A stretch of 44,689 nucleotides of DNA from an uncultured Lachnospiraceae bacterium. Lineage in GTDB: Bacteria; Bacillota; Clostridia; Lachnospirales; Lachnospiraceae. The notes beneath the pieces are model-generated. The model searched no databases and was not told the origin of the DNA. It saw nothing but the letters and a program-made list of their open reading frames with translations. A program made the translations under genes and the position numbers. Where the stretch lies: contig CAMJHQ010000030.1 in the NCBI GenBank assembly GCA_946405625.1, positions 1 to 44,689 of the forward strand, given 5' to 3'. Below are positions 15,431 to 24,210 of the stretch, piece by piece. Numbering within the stretch: the first letter of the stretch is position 1; every line of letters starts with the position of its first letter.

Positions 15431-17149
15431 ATGACATATCGTGAGTTATATCAGAGCTGGCTTGATGATCCGTATTTTGATGAGGATACAAAGGCAGAGC
15501 TTAAGAGTATTGAGGGTGATGAGGCTGAGATAGAGGACAGATTTTATCGCAGTCTTGAATTTGGTACAGGCGGTCTGAGAGGTGTCAGAGGCGCCGGTAC
15601 AAACAGAATGAATATATATACAGTACGCCAGGCTACACAGGGATTGGCTAATTATATTGTTGCACACGGCGGACAGGATAAGGGAGTTGCAATATCATAT
15701 GATTCGAGAATTCTTTCTCCGGAATTTGCAAGAGAGGCAGCAAGATGTCTTAATGCAAACGGAATCAAGACTTACCTTTTCGAGTCACTCAGACCTACAC
15801 CGGAGCTTTCTTTTGCTGTAAGATATTTCGGATGTATCGCAGGTATCATGGTTACTGCAAGCCATAATCCTCGTGAATATAACGGATATAAGGTTTACTG
15901 GGAAGACGGTGCACAGGTAACACCTCCTCATGACACCGGAATTATGGATGAAGTTGCGAAGATCACAGATTTCTCTGTAGTTAAGACTATGGATGAGGAC
16001 GATGCAAGATCTCTCGGACTCTTCAATGTTATCGGATCTGATTTTGATGATAAGTTCATTTCACAGGTTAAGGCTCAGAGCATTCACCCTGAGATTATTC
16101 CTGAGATGGCTAAAGATATGAAGATCGTTTATACGCCGCTTCATGGTACGGGAAATGTACCGGTCAGACGTGTGCTTAAGGATCTCGGATTTACACAGGT
16201 ATTCGTTGAGCCTCAGCAGAAGATTCCTGACGGAAACTTCCCGACGGTTGCTTATCCAAATCCTGAAAGTCCTAAGGCTTGGGAGCTTGCGCTTAAGCTT
16301 GCCAAGGAAGTTGATGCGGATATCGTTCTTGCTACAGATCCTGATGCAGACAGACTCGGTGTTTACGCTAAGGATACGAAGTCAGGTGAATATGTAAGCT
16401 TTACGGGAAATATGTCCGGAATGCTGATCGCAGAATACATTTTCAGAGAGAGACTTGCTACAGGTACAATGCCTGAGAATCCTGCGCTCGTTACAACAAT
16501 CGTTACTACAGATCTTGCAAAAGCAATCGCTGCTAATTACAACGCAAGATGTATCGAGGTTCTTACAGGCTTTAAGTATATCGGAGAGCAGATCAGAATA
16601 TTCGAAGAGACAGGATGCAACAATTATGTATTCGGTCTTGAAGAGTCTTACGGATGCCTTACGGGAACATATGCAAGAGATAAGGATTCGATCGTTGCAG
16701 TTATGATGCTCTGCGAGGTTGCTGCATTCTACAAGAAGCAGGGTAAGACACTCTGGGATGCTATGCTCGATCTCTATGAGAAGTACGGATATTATAAGGA
16801 AGGTCTTGCAACACTTGAGCTTAAGGGTATCGACGGAGCTGCAGAGATCCAGAAGAAGATGCAGAATTTCCGTGAGAATCCACCTAAGGAACTTGGAGGT
16901 TTCAAGGTTCTTGCAACACGTGATTACAAGGCTGATGAGAGAATCGATCTTGTTACAGGCGAGAAGACAAGCACGGGACTTCCTTCATCAAATGTACTTT
17001 ATTATGAGCTTGAGGATAATGCATGGTGCTGTGTACGTCCTTCGGGAACAGAGCCTAAGATCAAGTTCTACTTCGGCGTAAAGGGCGAGAGCATGGAAGA
17101 TGCCGAAGCTAAGGTTGAAAAGCTTAAGGAAGATATGCTGAGCAAATAA
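15431..17149 (+). CDS. Phosphoglucomutase/phosphomannomutase
   Basis: This alpha-D-phosphohexomutase interconverts hexose 1- and 6-phosphates (glucose, possibly mannose), linking glycolysis to glycogen and envelope sugar nucleotides. The 572-residue length fits the long Firmicutes PgcA type. It shows the phosphoserine loop TASHNP (Ser144), the Mg loop DPDADR (Asp303, 305, 307), the sugar loop EESYG (404-408) and the phosphate-binding RPSGTEPKI near the C-terminus. The ATG at 15431 follows an excellent GGAGGAGG site; the open frame upstream to 15344 is not used. It is monocistronic, with its own promoter and terminator. Whether glucose or mannose is preferred cannot be read from these motifs. 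Confidence 0.94.
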   Translation: MTYRELYQSWLDDPYFDEDTKAELKSIEGDEAEIEDRFYRSLEFGTGGLRGVRGAGTNRMNIYTVRQATQGLANYIVAHGGQDKGVAISYDSRILSPEFAREAARCLNANGIKTYLFESLRPTPELSFAVRYFGCIAGIMVTASHNPREYNGYKVYWEDGAQVTPPHDTGIMDEVAKITDFSVVKTMDEDDARSLGLFNVIGSDFDDKFISQVKAQSIHPEIIPEMAKDMKIVYTPLHGTGNVPVRRVLKDLGFTQVFVEPQQKIPDGNFPTVAYPNPESPKAWELALKLAKEVDADIVLATDPDADRLGVYAKDTKSGEYVSFTGNMSGMLIAEYIFRERLATGTMPENPALVTTIVTTDLAKAIAANYNARCIEVLTGFKYIGEQIRIFEETGCNNYVFGLEESYGCLTGTYARDKDSIVAVMMLCEVAAFYKKQGKTLWDAMLDLYEKYGYYKEGLATLELKGIDGAAEIQKKMQNFRENPPKELGGFKVLATRDYKADERIDLVTGEKTSTGLPSSNVLYYELEDNAWCCVRPSGTEPKIKFYFGVKGESMEDAEAKVEKLKEDMLSK

Positions 17150-17188
17150 TTTATTGAATGATTCAGCTGAAATAATAAGCAGATAAAG

Positions 17189-17218
17189 AAATAGGGGAGT
17201 AATCCCCTATTTTTTTTG
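17189..17218 (+). terminator. Intrinsic terminator after the phosphomutase gene
   Basis: An ATAGGGGA/TCCCCTAT stem (17191-17198 with 17203-17210) has a short GTAA loop and is followed by seven T residues. Confidence 0.9.
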
Positions 17219-17247
17219 TTGACAAAACTAATGAGCATTAGTATAAT
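17219..17247 (+). promoter_or_regulatory. Promoter and operator of the tetR-DUF998 operon
   Basis: Exact TTGACA (17219-17224) and TATAAT (17242-17247) boxes are separated by 17 bases. The spacer holds the inverted repeat ACTAATG-AG-CATTAGT (17227-17242), which runs into the -10 box. A repressor bound there would block the promoter, so autorepression by the TetR protein encoded downstream is likely. Confidence 0.8.
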
Positions 17248-17310
17248 GACTAACAAATATAAGCATAGCTATATCTTATAAGTTTTTTTGAAAAGGGGGA
17301 GCAGTGTAAA

Positions 17311-17934
17311 ATGGGCAGAAAAGAGGAAATACTTTATGCAACTTTGGAACTTGCGGCAGAGAACGGAATGAAAGGGGTATCTATGTCGCAGATAGCGGAT
17401 AAGGTGGGAATCAAAGCTCCGTCACTGTACAACCATTTTAAATCTAAAGATGAGATCATAAGGGAAATGTACCTATTCTTCAGAGGACAGGCTCAGAACG
17501 GCAGTAGTACGGTATCTGTGGATTTCTTAAAACTGATGGATAAAAGTATAGAAGAAATACTGCTTGGTTCGGTTTCGGCATATATGGGGATTGTTACGGA
17601 TAAAAATATGCTTCGGTTTTTCAAGGTCCTCTATTCGGAAAGATCTTCAAATCCTGCGGCAGCACAGATAATCGTGGATGAAACGGAGCGTATGCTGCAG
17701 TCTTCAAGAAATATGTTTTATGCACTTGTTGTTCACGGCAAAGTGAAAAATGACAATATTGATGTAGCTGCTATGACATATTCGCTCACAATACATTCGC
17801 TTATAGATTACAGAATGGACATGCTGACAGCCGGAATTATAGATGAATTCGGAGAGGACGGAAATCCAGTTCCGAAAAACATAAGGGATTTTATTGGATG
17901 GTTCAGCCATCAGATAGGAGTTAGAGATGAATAA
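17311..17934 (+). CDS. TetR/AcrR family transcriptional regulator
   Basis: This is a 207-residue one-component repressor. The N-terminal helix-turn-helix is clear: GVSMSQIADKVGIKAPSLYN followed by HFKSKDEI, with the KxxLY-type tail of the recognition helix. The rest is an alpha-helical ligand-binding and dimerisation domain of unknown specificity. AAGGGGGAG precedes the ATG. The gene overlaps the following DUF998 gene by 8 bases, so the two are translationally coupled and probably respond to the same signal. The inverted repeat in its promoter spacer is the likely operator. Confidence 0.92.
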   Translation: MGRKEEILYATLELAAENGMKGVSMSQIADKVGIKAPSLYNHFKSKDEIIREMYLFFRGQAQNGSSTVSVDFLKLMDKSIEEILLGSVSAYMGIVTDKNMLRFFKVLYSERSSNPAAAQIIVDETERMLQSSRNMFYALVVHGKVKNDNIDVAAMTYSLTIHSLIDYRMDMLTAGIIDEFGEDGNPVPKNIRDFIGWFSHQIGVRDE

Positions 17935-18583
17935 GAAACTGATAAATTGGGTAGGTCTTTTAGGTGTGGCAGCACTGATATCTTATGCAGTTGCAGCTTA
18001 CTTCTGCAGAGCCGCATTTCCGGGCTATAACTGGATGGAGTCTGCCGTAAGTGATCTTTCTGCAGAGACAGCACCTTCAAGACAGCTTTGGGATAAGCTG
18101 TCAGCAGTATTCTCTGTAGGTATAGTATGTGAAACATGTGTTGCCATTTATGTGTCCGAGAAAAAAATCTCATCTAAGCTTTTCAGAGTCGGGATATATA
18201 TTTTTATCATCAAGAGCTGGATATCTACGGTGGGATATAAAATGTTTGCTCTTGATGATGCGGGCAAAGAAATCGGCGGATTTAATGAAATCATGCATAT
18301 GGTCGTTACAGCCTTTGTAGTCGGACTTTCAATTATATCTCTGATAATACTTATCATAGCGGGCATCAAGAGAAAAGAAGTAAGAGATATCGGAATATGG
18401 GCAGCGATATCTTTTGCGATGATGCTGATAGGTCCGATAGGAATGGCATCTTTTCCACCGGAATACTTTGGAATTGCCGAAAGATTCAGCATATATGCAT
18501 CGATCATATTCAGTGCGGTTCTCGGACTATATCTTTTTAACGGTTTCAAGAAGGCTGTGAAAGAAGGAGAAGATCATGCTTAA
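17927..18583 (+). CDS. DUF998-family membrane protein
   Basis: The 218-residue integral membrane protein has six predicted hydrophobic helices (about 8-26, 56-76, 85-105, 122-144, 155-175, 185-205). An N-terminal loop, FPGYNWMESAVSDLSA, is typical of DUF998, where a conserved N-x-x-x-x-x-V-S-D-L motif follows the first helix. The function of the family is not established. Its ATG lies inside the end of the TetR gene (8-base overlap), so it is probably the TetR target. Transport or sensing of a small amphiphile is a guess. Confidence 0.8.
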   Translation: MNKKLINWVGLLGVAALISYAVAAYFCRAAFPGYNWMESAVSDLSAETAPSRQLWDKLSAVFSVGIVCETCVAIYVSEKKISSKLFRVGIYIFIIKSWISTVGYKMFALDDAGKEIGGFNEIMHMVVTAFVVGLSIISLIILIIAGIKRKEVRDIGIWAAISFAMMLIGPIGMASFPPEYFGIAERFSIYASIIFSAVLGLYLFNGFKKAVKEGEDHA

Positions 18584-18668
18584 ATTGCATTTTGGAAATG
18601 TACCGAATAATTAATCTACAATGGTTTTCATTTTCTAAAGAAATAATGTGAAATGTGCAGATGATCGT

Positions 18669-18708
18669 GGGGCGTTCGATATGATGAAAGTATCGGACGC
18701 TCTTTTTA
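18669..18708 (+). terminator. Intrinsic terminator after the DUF998 gene
   Basis: GGCGTTCGATA pairs with TATCGGACGCT (about 18671-18681 with 18691-18701) and is followed by five T residues. It lies about 85 bases after the DUF998 stop codon. Confidence 0.8.
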
Positions 18709-18795
18709 TGTTGTGACAGTTTACTGTGAATAGTAACCGTTTGTAATGAATATCAGCGGATTGTTTTAAATTTCAGTCGCTATTCGATTTATTGC

Positions 18796-18824
18796 TTGAC
18801 ATTATCTGACAAAAGTAATAATAT
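18796..18824 (+). promoter_or_regulatory. Promoter of the tetR-RND operon
   Basis: TTGACA (18796-18801) and TAATAT (18819-18824) have a 17-base spacer. The operator palindromes begin at the last base of the -10 box. Confidence 0.8.
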
Positions 18825-18851
18825 TAAACACGTTTAATTAAACATGTTTAA
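18824..18851 (+). promoter_or_regulatory. Double operator: two adjacent 14-bp palindromes
   Basis: TTAAACACGTTTAA (18824-18837) is followed without a gap by TTAAACATGTTTAA (18838-18851). The second is a perfect palindrome and the first differs from it by one base. They cover the transcription start and the leader of the TetR gene at 18867. This is a strong candidate for the binding site of that TetR protein, with two dimers side by side. Confidence 0.75.
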
Positions 18852-18866
18852 AACAGGAGTTATGTT

Positions 18867-19445
18867 ATGGACAAGAAGAACAGCGGACAAACTGAAAAGG
18901 CACTGAAGGATGCGGCAAGAAAGCTGCTTCTCAGCTGCGAGGATTGGACGGATGTAACCGCAAGAGCCATTACCTCAGAAGCGGGAGTGAATCTTGCGAT
19001 GATCAATTATTGTTTCGGTTCCAAGGAAGCGCTCTTTTTTGAGGTGTTCAGGGATATGGAGGAAGACGTCAAGAAGTGTAAGCCGGAACTGCTGGAGCTG
19101 ATCAACAGCAGTCTGACACCGAAGGAAAAGCTGATCGAAGGTTATTTCCAGATGATGAAGCTGATGCTGGAGTATTTCGGTATGGCTCAGGCAGTTATAA
19201 AGTTTATAGTTATGAATAAAAGTCTGGATATGGATGCAGGAACCACGGAACTTGTGAAGGAACATTTCGGGGGGAGAAAGACCGAAGGAGAATGCATGAT
19301 CATAGCCTATGAGTTGGAAAGCATTCATGAGCTTCTGGCCATCAGACATAAGGAGATACAGGATATCTGCGGTATAGACCTGAAGGATGACACGGTTCTC
19401 AGAAGAATCATTACTGATAATGTTGACAGATTTTTGAAAGATTAA
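18867..19445 (+). CDS. TetR/AcrR family regulator of the RND operon
   Basis: This 192-residue helix-turn-helix repressor has the recognition region ARAITSEAGVNLAMINYCFG followed by SKEALFFEVF. The pattern with INYCFGSKE resembles CerR/YbiH-like TetR members. The C-terminal domain (about 60-192) is helical and carries Cys residues of no known role. AGGAG lies upstream of the ATG. It starts 15 bases after two operator palindromes and is followed after 20 bases by a giant RND permease. This is the common arrangement of a drug or lipid efflux pump under an autoregulated TetR repressor. Confidence 0.92.
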   Translation: MDKKNSGQTEKALKDAARKLLLSCEDWTDVTARAITSEAGVNLAMINYCFGSKEALFFEVFRDMEEDVKKCKPELLELINSSLTPKEKLIEGYFQMMKLMLEYFGMAQAVIKFIVMNKSLDMDAGTTELVKEHFGGRKTEGECMIIAYELESIHELLAIRHKEIQDICGIDLKDDTVLRRIITDNVDRFLKD

Positions 19446-19465
19446 AGAGTAGAGGACAAGCAGAC

Positions 19466-22400
19466 ATGTTATCAAAATTCAGTGTTAAGAAACCGTATAC
19501 GGTTCTAGTGGCCGTTATAGCGGTAATAGTCATAGGAGTGGTCGCTCTCAGCAGAATGACTATGGATCTTCTGCCGAATATGACACTTCCGTATGTAATC
19601 GTAATAACTATGGATCCGGGAGCAAGCCCGACGGAGGTGGAGTCACAGGTGACATCACCTATAGAATCCGCCCTTGCAACAACATCAAATCTGAAGAATA
19701 TTCAATCTGTTTCATATAACAGTTATTCAACTGTAATACTCGAATATGAACAGACTTCAAATATGGATTCGACGATGATCGAGATCCAGCAGGGAATAGA
19801 TCAGATAAAGGGAAACTTTCCTGACGGAGTATCATCACCGATAGTAATGCAGCTCAATCCGGATATGCTTCCGATCATGGTAGCTGCAGTTACCGTAGAG
19901 GGAGAGGATAGTATCGGAACAGCCGATTATGTAACGAGTGATGTAATCCCACAGCTCGAAGGTGTTGAAGGTGTTGCATCCGTTAATGCATCGGGAGGCG
20001 TTACCGAAACAATTCAGGTAACTCTTAATCAGGACAAAATAGATAAGCTTAATAAGCGGATTAATAAGGCTATTGATGAGCAGTTTAAGGATGCTGAAGC
20101 TGAACTTAAGAGAAATGAGAAGCAGCTTGAGGATGGAAAGAGTGAACTTGAATCCGGTAAGCAGCAGGCTGCAAGCCAGCTGGCTGCAGGACAGACAGAG
20201 CTTGCCACACAGAAGGCTCAACTCTATGCGACTGCGGCTGATATGGAGCAGAACCTTACAGTGCTTCAGGCAGGAAAGACTGTTCTTGAAAAGATTATCG
20301 AAGGAGTAAATTCTCTTACATCACAGATTCCGGGAATCAAGGCTGAGATAGAATCACTCAGATCTATGATAAGTCTTGTTGATGACAGGATACTTACACC
20401 GGAGCAGTTCCTGGAAGCGAACGGGTTTGATGTCGATACAGCTCGTGCACAGCTTTTGGAGAGAGAAGTTCAGCTGCTTGAAATCTACGCCGGAATAAGA
20501 GCACAGGTTGAGCAGGTTGCAAAACAGTATAATATTGATCTCAGTGTGATTCCTATATCAAGAATAGATTCACTTATAGCAAGGATAAAGAGTTTTCAGG
20601 AAGGTATATCTTCAGGATTTGCTTCGGCAGGTGATGCTACGGAAAATCTGAAGAGCTTCATAAGCGGAATAGATGCCGAACTCGCTGAGATAGAAGGTTC
20701 AATGGACCTCAGTTCGGTTGTGACATCACTTTCAACAACGCTTACTCAGTTAAATGTAGGAATTGAATCTATAAAGAGTGCACAGGATCAGATTAATTCG
20801 GGAAAACTCCAGCTTAATGAAGCATCTGTAATGCTTAACAAGAATCAGATTCTTGGAGAGCTTCAGCTTGCACAGGCCGAATCACAGATGATGCTCGGTG
20901 AAGCAGGTCTTACTCAGGCGAAGGATTCAATCGATAAAGCGAAGGAGGATGCAAAGAAGGGAGCAGATCTCAACAACATTCTTTCACTCGATACAGTAAA
21001 CGGAATCCTTATCGCACAGAACTTCGATATGCCTGCAGGATATGCGGGAGATTATCTGATAAGAGTTGGTGAGGATGTTGACAGTATAGAAGAACTGCGT
21101 GACATGGTTCTTATCGATCTCGGAATGGATGAGGTAGAGGAAATACGTCTTTCGGATATAGCCGATGTAGAGATGGTGGATGATTCGGATTCTGTTTATG
21201 CAAAGGTTAACGGAGGAAATGCACTTCTTCTCACATTTGAAAAGCAGACAGGTTATTCAACGGGAGAAGTTACAGACAATATCCTCGACAGATTCGATCT
21301 TCTCGAAAGAAATCTTGATAAAGAAGTTAAATTCTCTGTTCTGATGGATCAGGGTGTTTATATAGATATGATCGTAAAGTCGATTGCTCAGAACATGCTT
21401 GTCGGAGCGGGACTTGCAATCATCATACTGATCATATTCCTGAGAGATATAAAGCCTACAATAATAATTGCATGTGCGATTCCGCTTTCGGTAATCTTCG
21501 CGGTAGTGCTTATGTATTTCACCGGAATCACACTTAATATTATTTCAATGTCGGGTCTCACGCTGGGTATAGGAATGCTCGTGGATAACTCGATTGTTGT
21601 TATAGAGAATATATACAGATTGCGTAAAGAAGAGAAAATGTCTATAAAGAAGGCTGCAGTATATGGTGCAAGCCAGGTTGCAGGAGCCATCACAGCTTCG
21701 ACTCTTACAACTATGTGCGTATTCCTTCCTATAGTATTTACAGAAGGTATGACGAGACAGCTTTTCGTTGATATGGGTCTTACGATAGCATATACGCTTA
21801 CCGCGAGTCTTATTGTTGCACTTACTCTTGTTCCGGCTATGGCTCAGGGAATGCTTAAGAAGACCGGAAAGGCCAAGGAGGCTGAAGGCAGATTCTATAA
21901 ATTCTTCGGAAAATTTATCAGGCTTTCGCTTAAGCTTAAACCTATCGTATTTCTGGTTGCAATAGGTCTTCTTGTCGGAAGTATAATGCTTTCGCTTTCA
22001 AGAGGAACCGCATTTTTCCCTGAAATGACAAGCACGCAGGTTACTGTTACCCTGTCGGCTCCGGAAGATGAAGAAAGATCCTTTGAGGAAATGACCGGAT
22101 ATGCCGACACACTTATGGAAAGAGTTGAGCAGATCGAAGATGTGGAAACGGTCGGAGCAATGGTCGGTACAGGATCGCTTCTGGGAGGACTCGGAGGGGG
22201 AAGTTCCAGCGGAGATGTCACAATGTATGTTCTTATTGATGAAGATTCCAAGATATCAAATGATGAGATCTCGGATAGGATCATGAAATGTGCAGAGGAT
22301 ATTGACTGCGAGGTATCTGTAAATACTTCAATGATGGATATGTCCATGATGACGGGAAGCGGAATCAAAGTTCAGATAAAAGGACGAGACCTCGATAAAC

Positions 22401-23515
22401 TGTCGGAGCTTGCGGAAGAGGTCGCCGGAAGAATAGAAGGTCTTGAGGGAATTGATGAAGTTGATAACGGTATCGGCGATTTGACGGATGAGATGCTCAT
22501 ATCCGTAGATAAGAAGAAGGCAGCCAAGTACGGAATGACTGTTGCACAGGTATTCCAGCTTGTTGCAGCAGAGCTTGCAGATACGAAATCTATGACAAGC
22601 ATTTCTACCGACGTAAAGGATATAAAGGTCTATGTTAATTCAGACAGTCAGGTTGAAGTAACGGTTGATGATATTAAAAAGATCACATTTGAATATACAG
22701 ATAAGATTACAGGAGATAAGGAGACGGTTCCTTTATCAAAGATAGTTACCTTTACCGAGAAGAGTGAGATGAACTCGATTAAGCGTGATGCACAGGTAAG
22801 ATATATCGAGGTAGAAGCAACTCTTAAGGAAGGCTACAATATCGGTATAGTCGGAGGTGAAGTTAAGGACGTAATTAAAGGAATAAATGTTCCTGAAGGT
22901 TATACAATTAAGACTACAGGTGAAGATGAGACGATCAATGAGGCTATGGAGCAGGTACTGCTCATGCTTCTCCTGGCGGTAATCCTGATATATCTCATCA
23001 TGGTTGCACAGTTCCAGAGTCTGCTTTCTCCGTTCATTATCATGTTTACAATTCCGCTTGCTTTCACGGGTGGTTTTGCGGCACTGTATTTCTCGAATAA
23101 CGAAGTAAGTATCATAGCGATGGTCGGATTTGTCATGCTGTCCGGTATCATAGTTAATAACGGTATCGTGCTTATTGATTATATAAATCAGCTGAGACGT
23201 GAGGGAATGTCCAAGAAGGATGCGATAGTCGAAGCATCAAGAACAAGACTTCGTCCGGTACTTATGACTGCTCTTACCACGATCATTTCCATGTCGACTA
23301 TGGCAATAGGAATGGGCCGAGGTACGGAAATGTCCCAGCCAATGGCAATTGTAGTTGTAGGCGGACTTATCTACGGTACACTGCTTACCCTCGTTGTAGT
23401 TCCTTGTATATATGATGCAATTAATAAGGAAAAGGATATGAGAGAGGAAGATATCGATGCACCGGATGATCCGGATGAACTTGATGCACCTGATAAGGCT
23501 GCGGTAGTTGAATAA
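19466..23515 (+). CDS. RND superfamily efflux permease with a large coiled-coil insertion
   Basis: This is a proton-driven RND (HAE1/AcrB-type) transporter in the cytoplasmic membrane. The 1349-residue protein has the duplicated layout of one helix, a large external loop and then five or six helices. TM4 carries GMLVDNSIVVIENIYR and TM10 GIIVNNGIVLIDYINQ, the equivalents of the AcrB proton-relay regions, with one Asp of the usual DD pair and Asn at the Lys position. The difference from AcrB is residues about 190-500, a long Gln/Glu/Ala-rich segment with heptad character (two helical arms around a Ser/Ile-rich turn), inserted where the docking subdomain would lie. No adaptor or outer-membrane gene is present, as expected for a Gram-positive. 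The substrate is unknown; drugs, peptides or lipids are possible. Confidence 0.92.
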   Translation: MLSKFSVKKPYTVLVAVIAVIVIGVVALSRMTMDLLPNMTLPYVIVITMDPGASPTEVESQVTSPIESALATTSNLKNIQSVSYNSYSTVILEYEQTSNMDSTMIEIQQGIDQIKGNFPDGVSSPIVMQLNPDMLPIMVAAVTVEGEDSIGTADYVTSDVIPQLEGVEGVASVNASGGVTETIQVTLNQDKIDKLNKRINKAIDEQFKDAEAELKRNEKQLEDGKSELESGKQQAASQLAAGQTELATQKAQLYATAADMEQNLTVLQAGKTVLEKIIEGVNSLTSQIPGIKAEIESLRSMISLVDDRILTPEQFLEANGFDVDTARAQLLEREVQLLEIYAGIRAQVEQVAKQYNIDLSVIPISRIDSLIARIKSFQEGISSGFASAGDATENLKSFISGIDAELAEIEGSMDLSSVVTSLSTTLTQLNVGIESIKSAQDQINSGKLQLNEASVMLNKNQILGELQLAQAESQMMLGEAGLTQAKDSIDKAKEDAKKGADLNNILSLDTVNGILIAQNFDMPAGYAGDYLIRVGEDVDSIEELRDMVLIDLGMDEVEEIRLSDIADVEMVDDSDSVYAKVNGGNALLLTFEKQTGYSTGEVTDNILDRFDLLERNLDKEVKFSVLMDQGVYIDMIVKSIAQNMLVGAGLAIIILIIFLRDIKPTIIIACAIPLSVIFAVVLMYFTGITLNIISMSGLTLGIGMLVDNSIVVIENIYRLRKEEKMSIKKAAVYGASQVAGAITASTLTTMCVFLPIVFTEGMTRQLFVDMGLTIAYTLTASLIVALTLVPAMAQGMLKKTGKAKEAEGRFYKFFGKFIRLSLKLKPIVFLVAIGLLVGSIMLSLSRGTAFFPEMTSTQVTVTLSAPEDEERSFEEMTGYADTLMERVEQIEDVETVGAMVGTGSLLGGLGGGSSSGDVTMYVLIDEDSKISNDEISDRIMKCAEDIDCEVSVNTSMMDMSMMTGSGIKVQIKGRDLDKLSELAEEVAGRIEGLEGIDEVDNGIGDLTDEMLISVDKKKAAKYGMTVAQVFQLVAAELADTKSMTSISTDVKDIKVYVNSDSQVEVTVDDIKKITFEYTDKITGDKETVPLSKIVTFTEKSEMNSIKRDAQVRYIEVEATLKEGYNIGIVGGEVKDVIKGINVPEGYTIKTTGEDETINEAMEQVLLMLLLAVILIYLIMVAQFQSLLSPFIIMFTIPLAFTGGFAALYFSNNEVSIIAMVGFVMLSGIIVNNGIVLIDYINQLRREGMSKKDAIVEASRTRLRPVLMTALTTIISMSTMAIGMGRGTEMSQPMAIVVVGGLIYGTLLTLVVVPCIYDAINKEKDMREEDIDAPDDPDELDAPDKAAVVE

Positions 23516-23569
23516 TCTGCAACATCCATAAGCCTGTATCGGCAGAGGATTTATTTTAAATAACATATT

Positions 23570-23622
23570 TCATGGGATTGCTCCGTTTTCTGAAGAAAAT
23601 GTAGCAATCCCTGTGTTATTTT
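23570..23622 (+). terminator. Terminator after the RND operon
   Basis: GGGATTGCT (23574-23582) pairs with AGCAATCCC (23603-23611), enclosing a second stem GTTTTC/GAAAAT. A T-rich run (GTGTTATTTTG) follows. It separates the RND operon from the cinA-dnaX-ybaB-recR group. Confidence 0.65.
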
Positions 23623-23692
23623 GTGGTACAATATGTAACGATATTTGAACAAAGATATCTGCTCGAGTGGAGCAAAAATATAAGAAGGAAGA

Positions 23693-24181
23693 ATGAGCAT
23701 TATGAATATAGAAGACAGAGCTGTAGAATTACTTATCAAAGCAGGTTATCACATTTCTTTCGCAGAGTCATGCACAGCAGGCCTTGCTGCGGGAAAACTG
23801 GTAAATGTACCGGATGCCTCGAAGGTTCTCGATGTGAGCTTCATAACTTATGCGAATGAGGCGAAGATTAAATATCTCGGAGTTGAAGAGGAGACTATTA
23901 AGGCTCATGGAGTAGTGAGCGAAGAGGTTGCACGTGAAATGGCGCTCGGAGTAAGCTGTGAGGCCGGAGCCGAGGTTGGAGTCGGTATAACAGGTATAGC
24001 GGGGCCGTCGGGAGGAGTACCGGGAAAACCGGTCGGAACGGTATGCTTCGGCATAGCGATTTTGGGCGAAGTGTATACATGGAGGGAAGAATTTGGTGAC
24101 CTCGGCAGAAATGTAGTGCGTGACGCAAGCGTAAAATTCTGTTATGATAGATTAGTGGAGCTTCTGGAGAAAAAGCTCTGA
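23693..24181 (+). CDS. CinA C-terminal domain protein (nicotinamide-nucleotide amidohydrolase family)
   Basis: This is a stand-alone CinA C-terminal domain, the PncC/YgaD type that deamidates nicotinamide mononucleotide to nicotinate mononucleotide in NAD salvage. The 162-residue length fits a single domain. Typical motifs are SCTAGLAAGKLVNV, a Lys-containing ANEAKIKYLGV segment, and GITGIAGPSGGVPGKPVGTV, the conserved GIAGPxGGxxxKPVGTV block. The start is the ATG at 23693, with AAGGA just upstream; an ATG at 23702 is nearly as good. It precedes dnaX by 29 bases. Enzyme activity is inferred from the family. The competence-damage name is historical. Confidence 0.9.
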   Translation: MSIMNIEDRAVELLIKAGYHISFAESCTAGLAAGKLVNVPDASKVLDVSFITYANEAKIKYLGVEEETIKAHGVVSEEVAREMALGVSCEAGAEVGVGITGIAGPSGGVPGKPVGTVCFGIAILGEVYTWREEFGDLGRNVVRDASVKFCYDRLVELLEKKL

Positions 24182-24210
24182 AGTAGACTTTTTTCGGAGA
24201 ATTGATTTCG

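Noticed and set aside
21895-22368. Ser/Ile-rich frames on the minus strand of the RND permease
   Set aside because: They reflect the third-position bias of the plus-strand gene and have no start signals.
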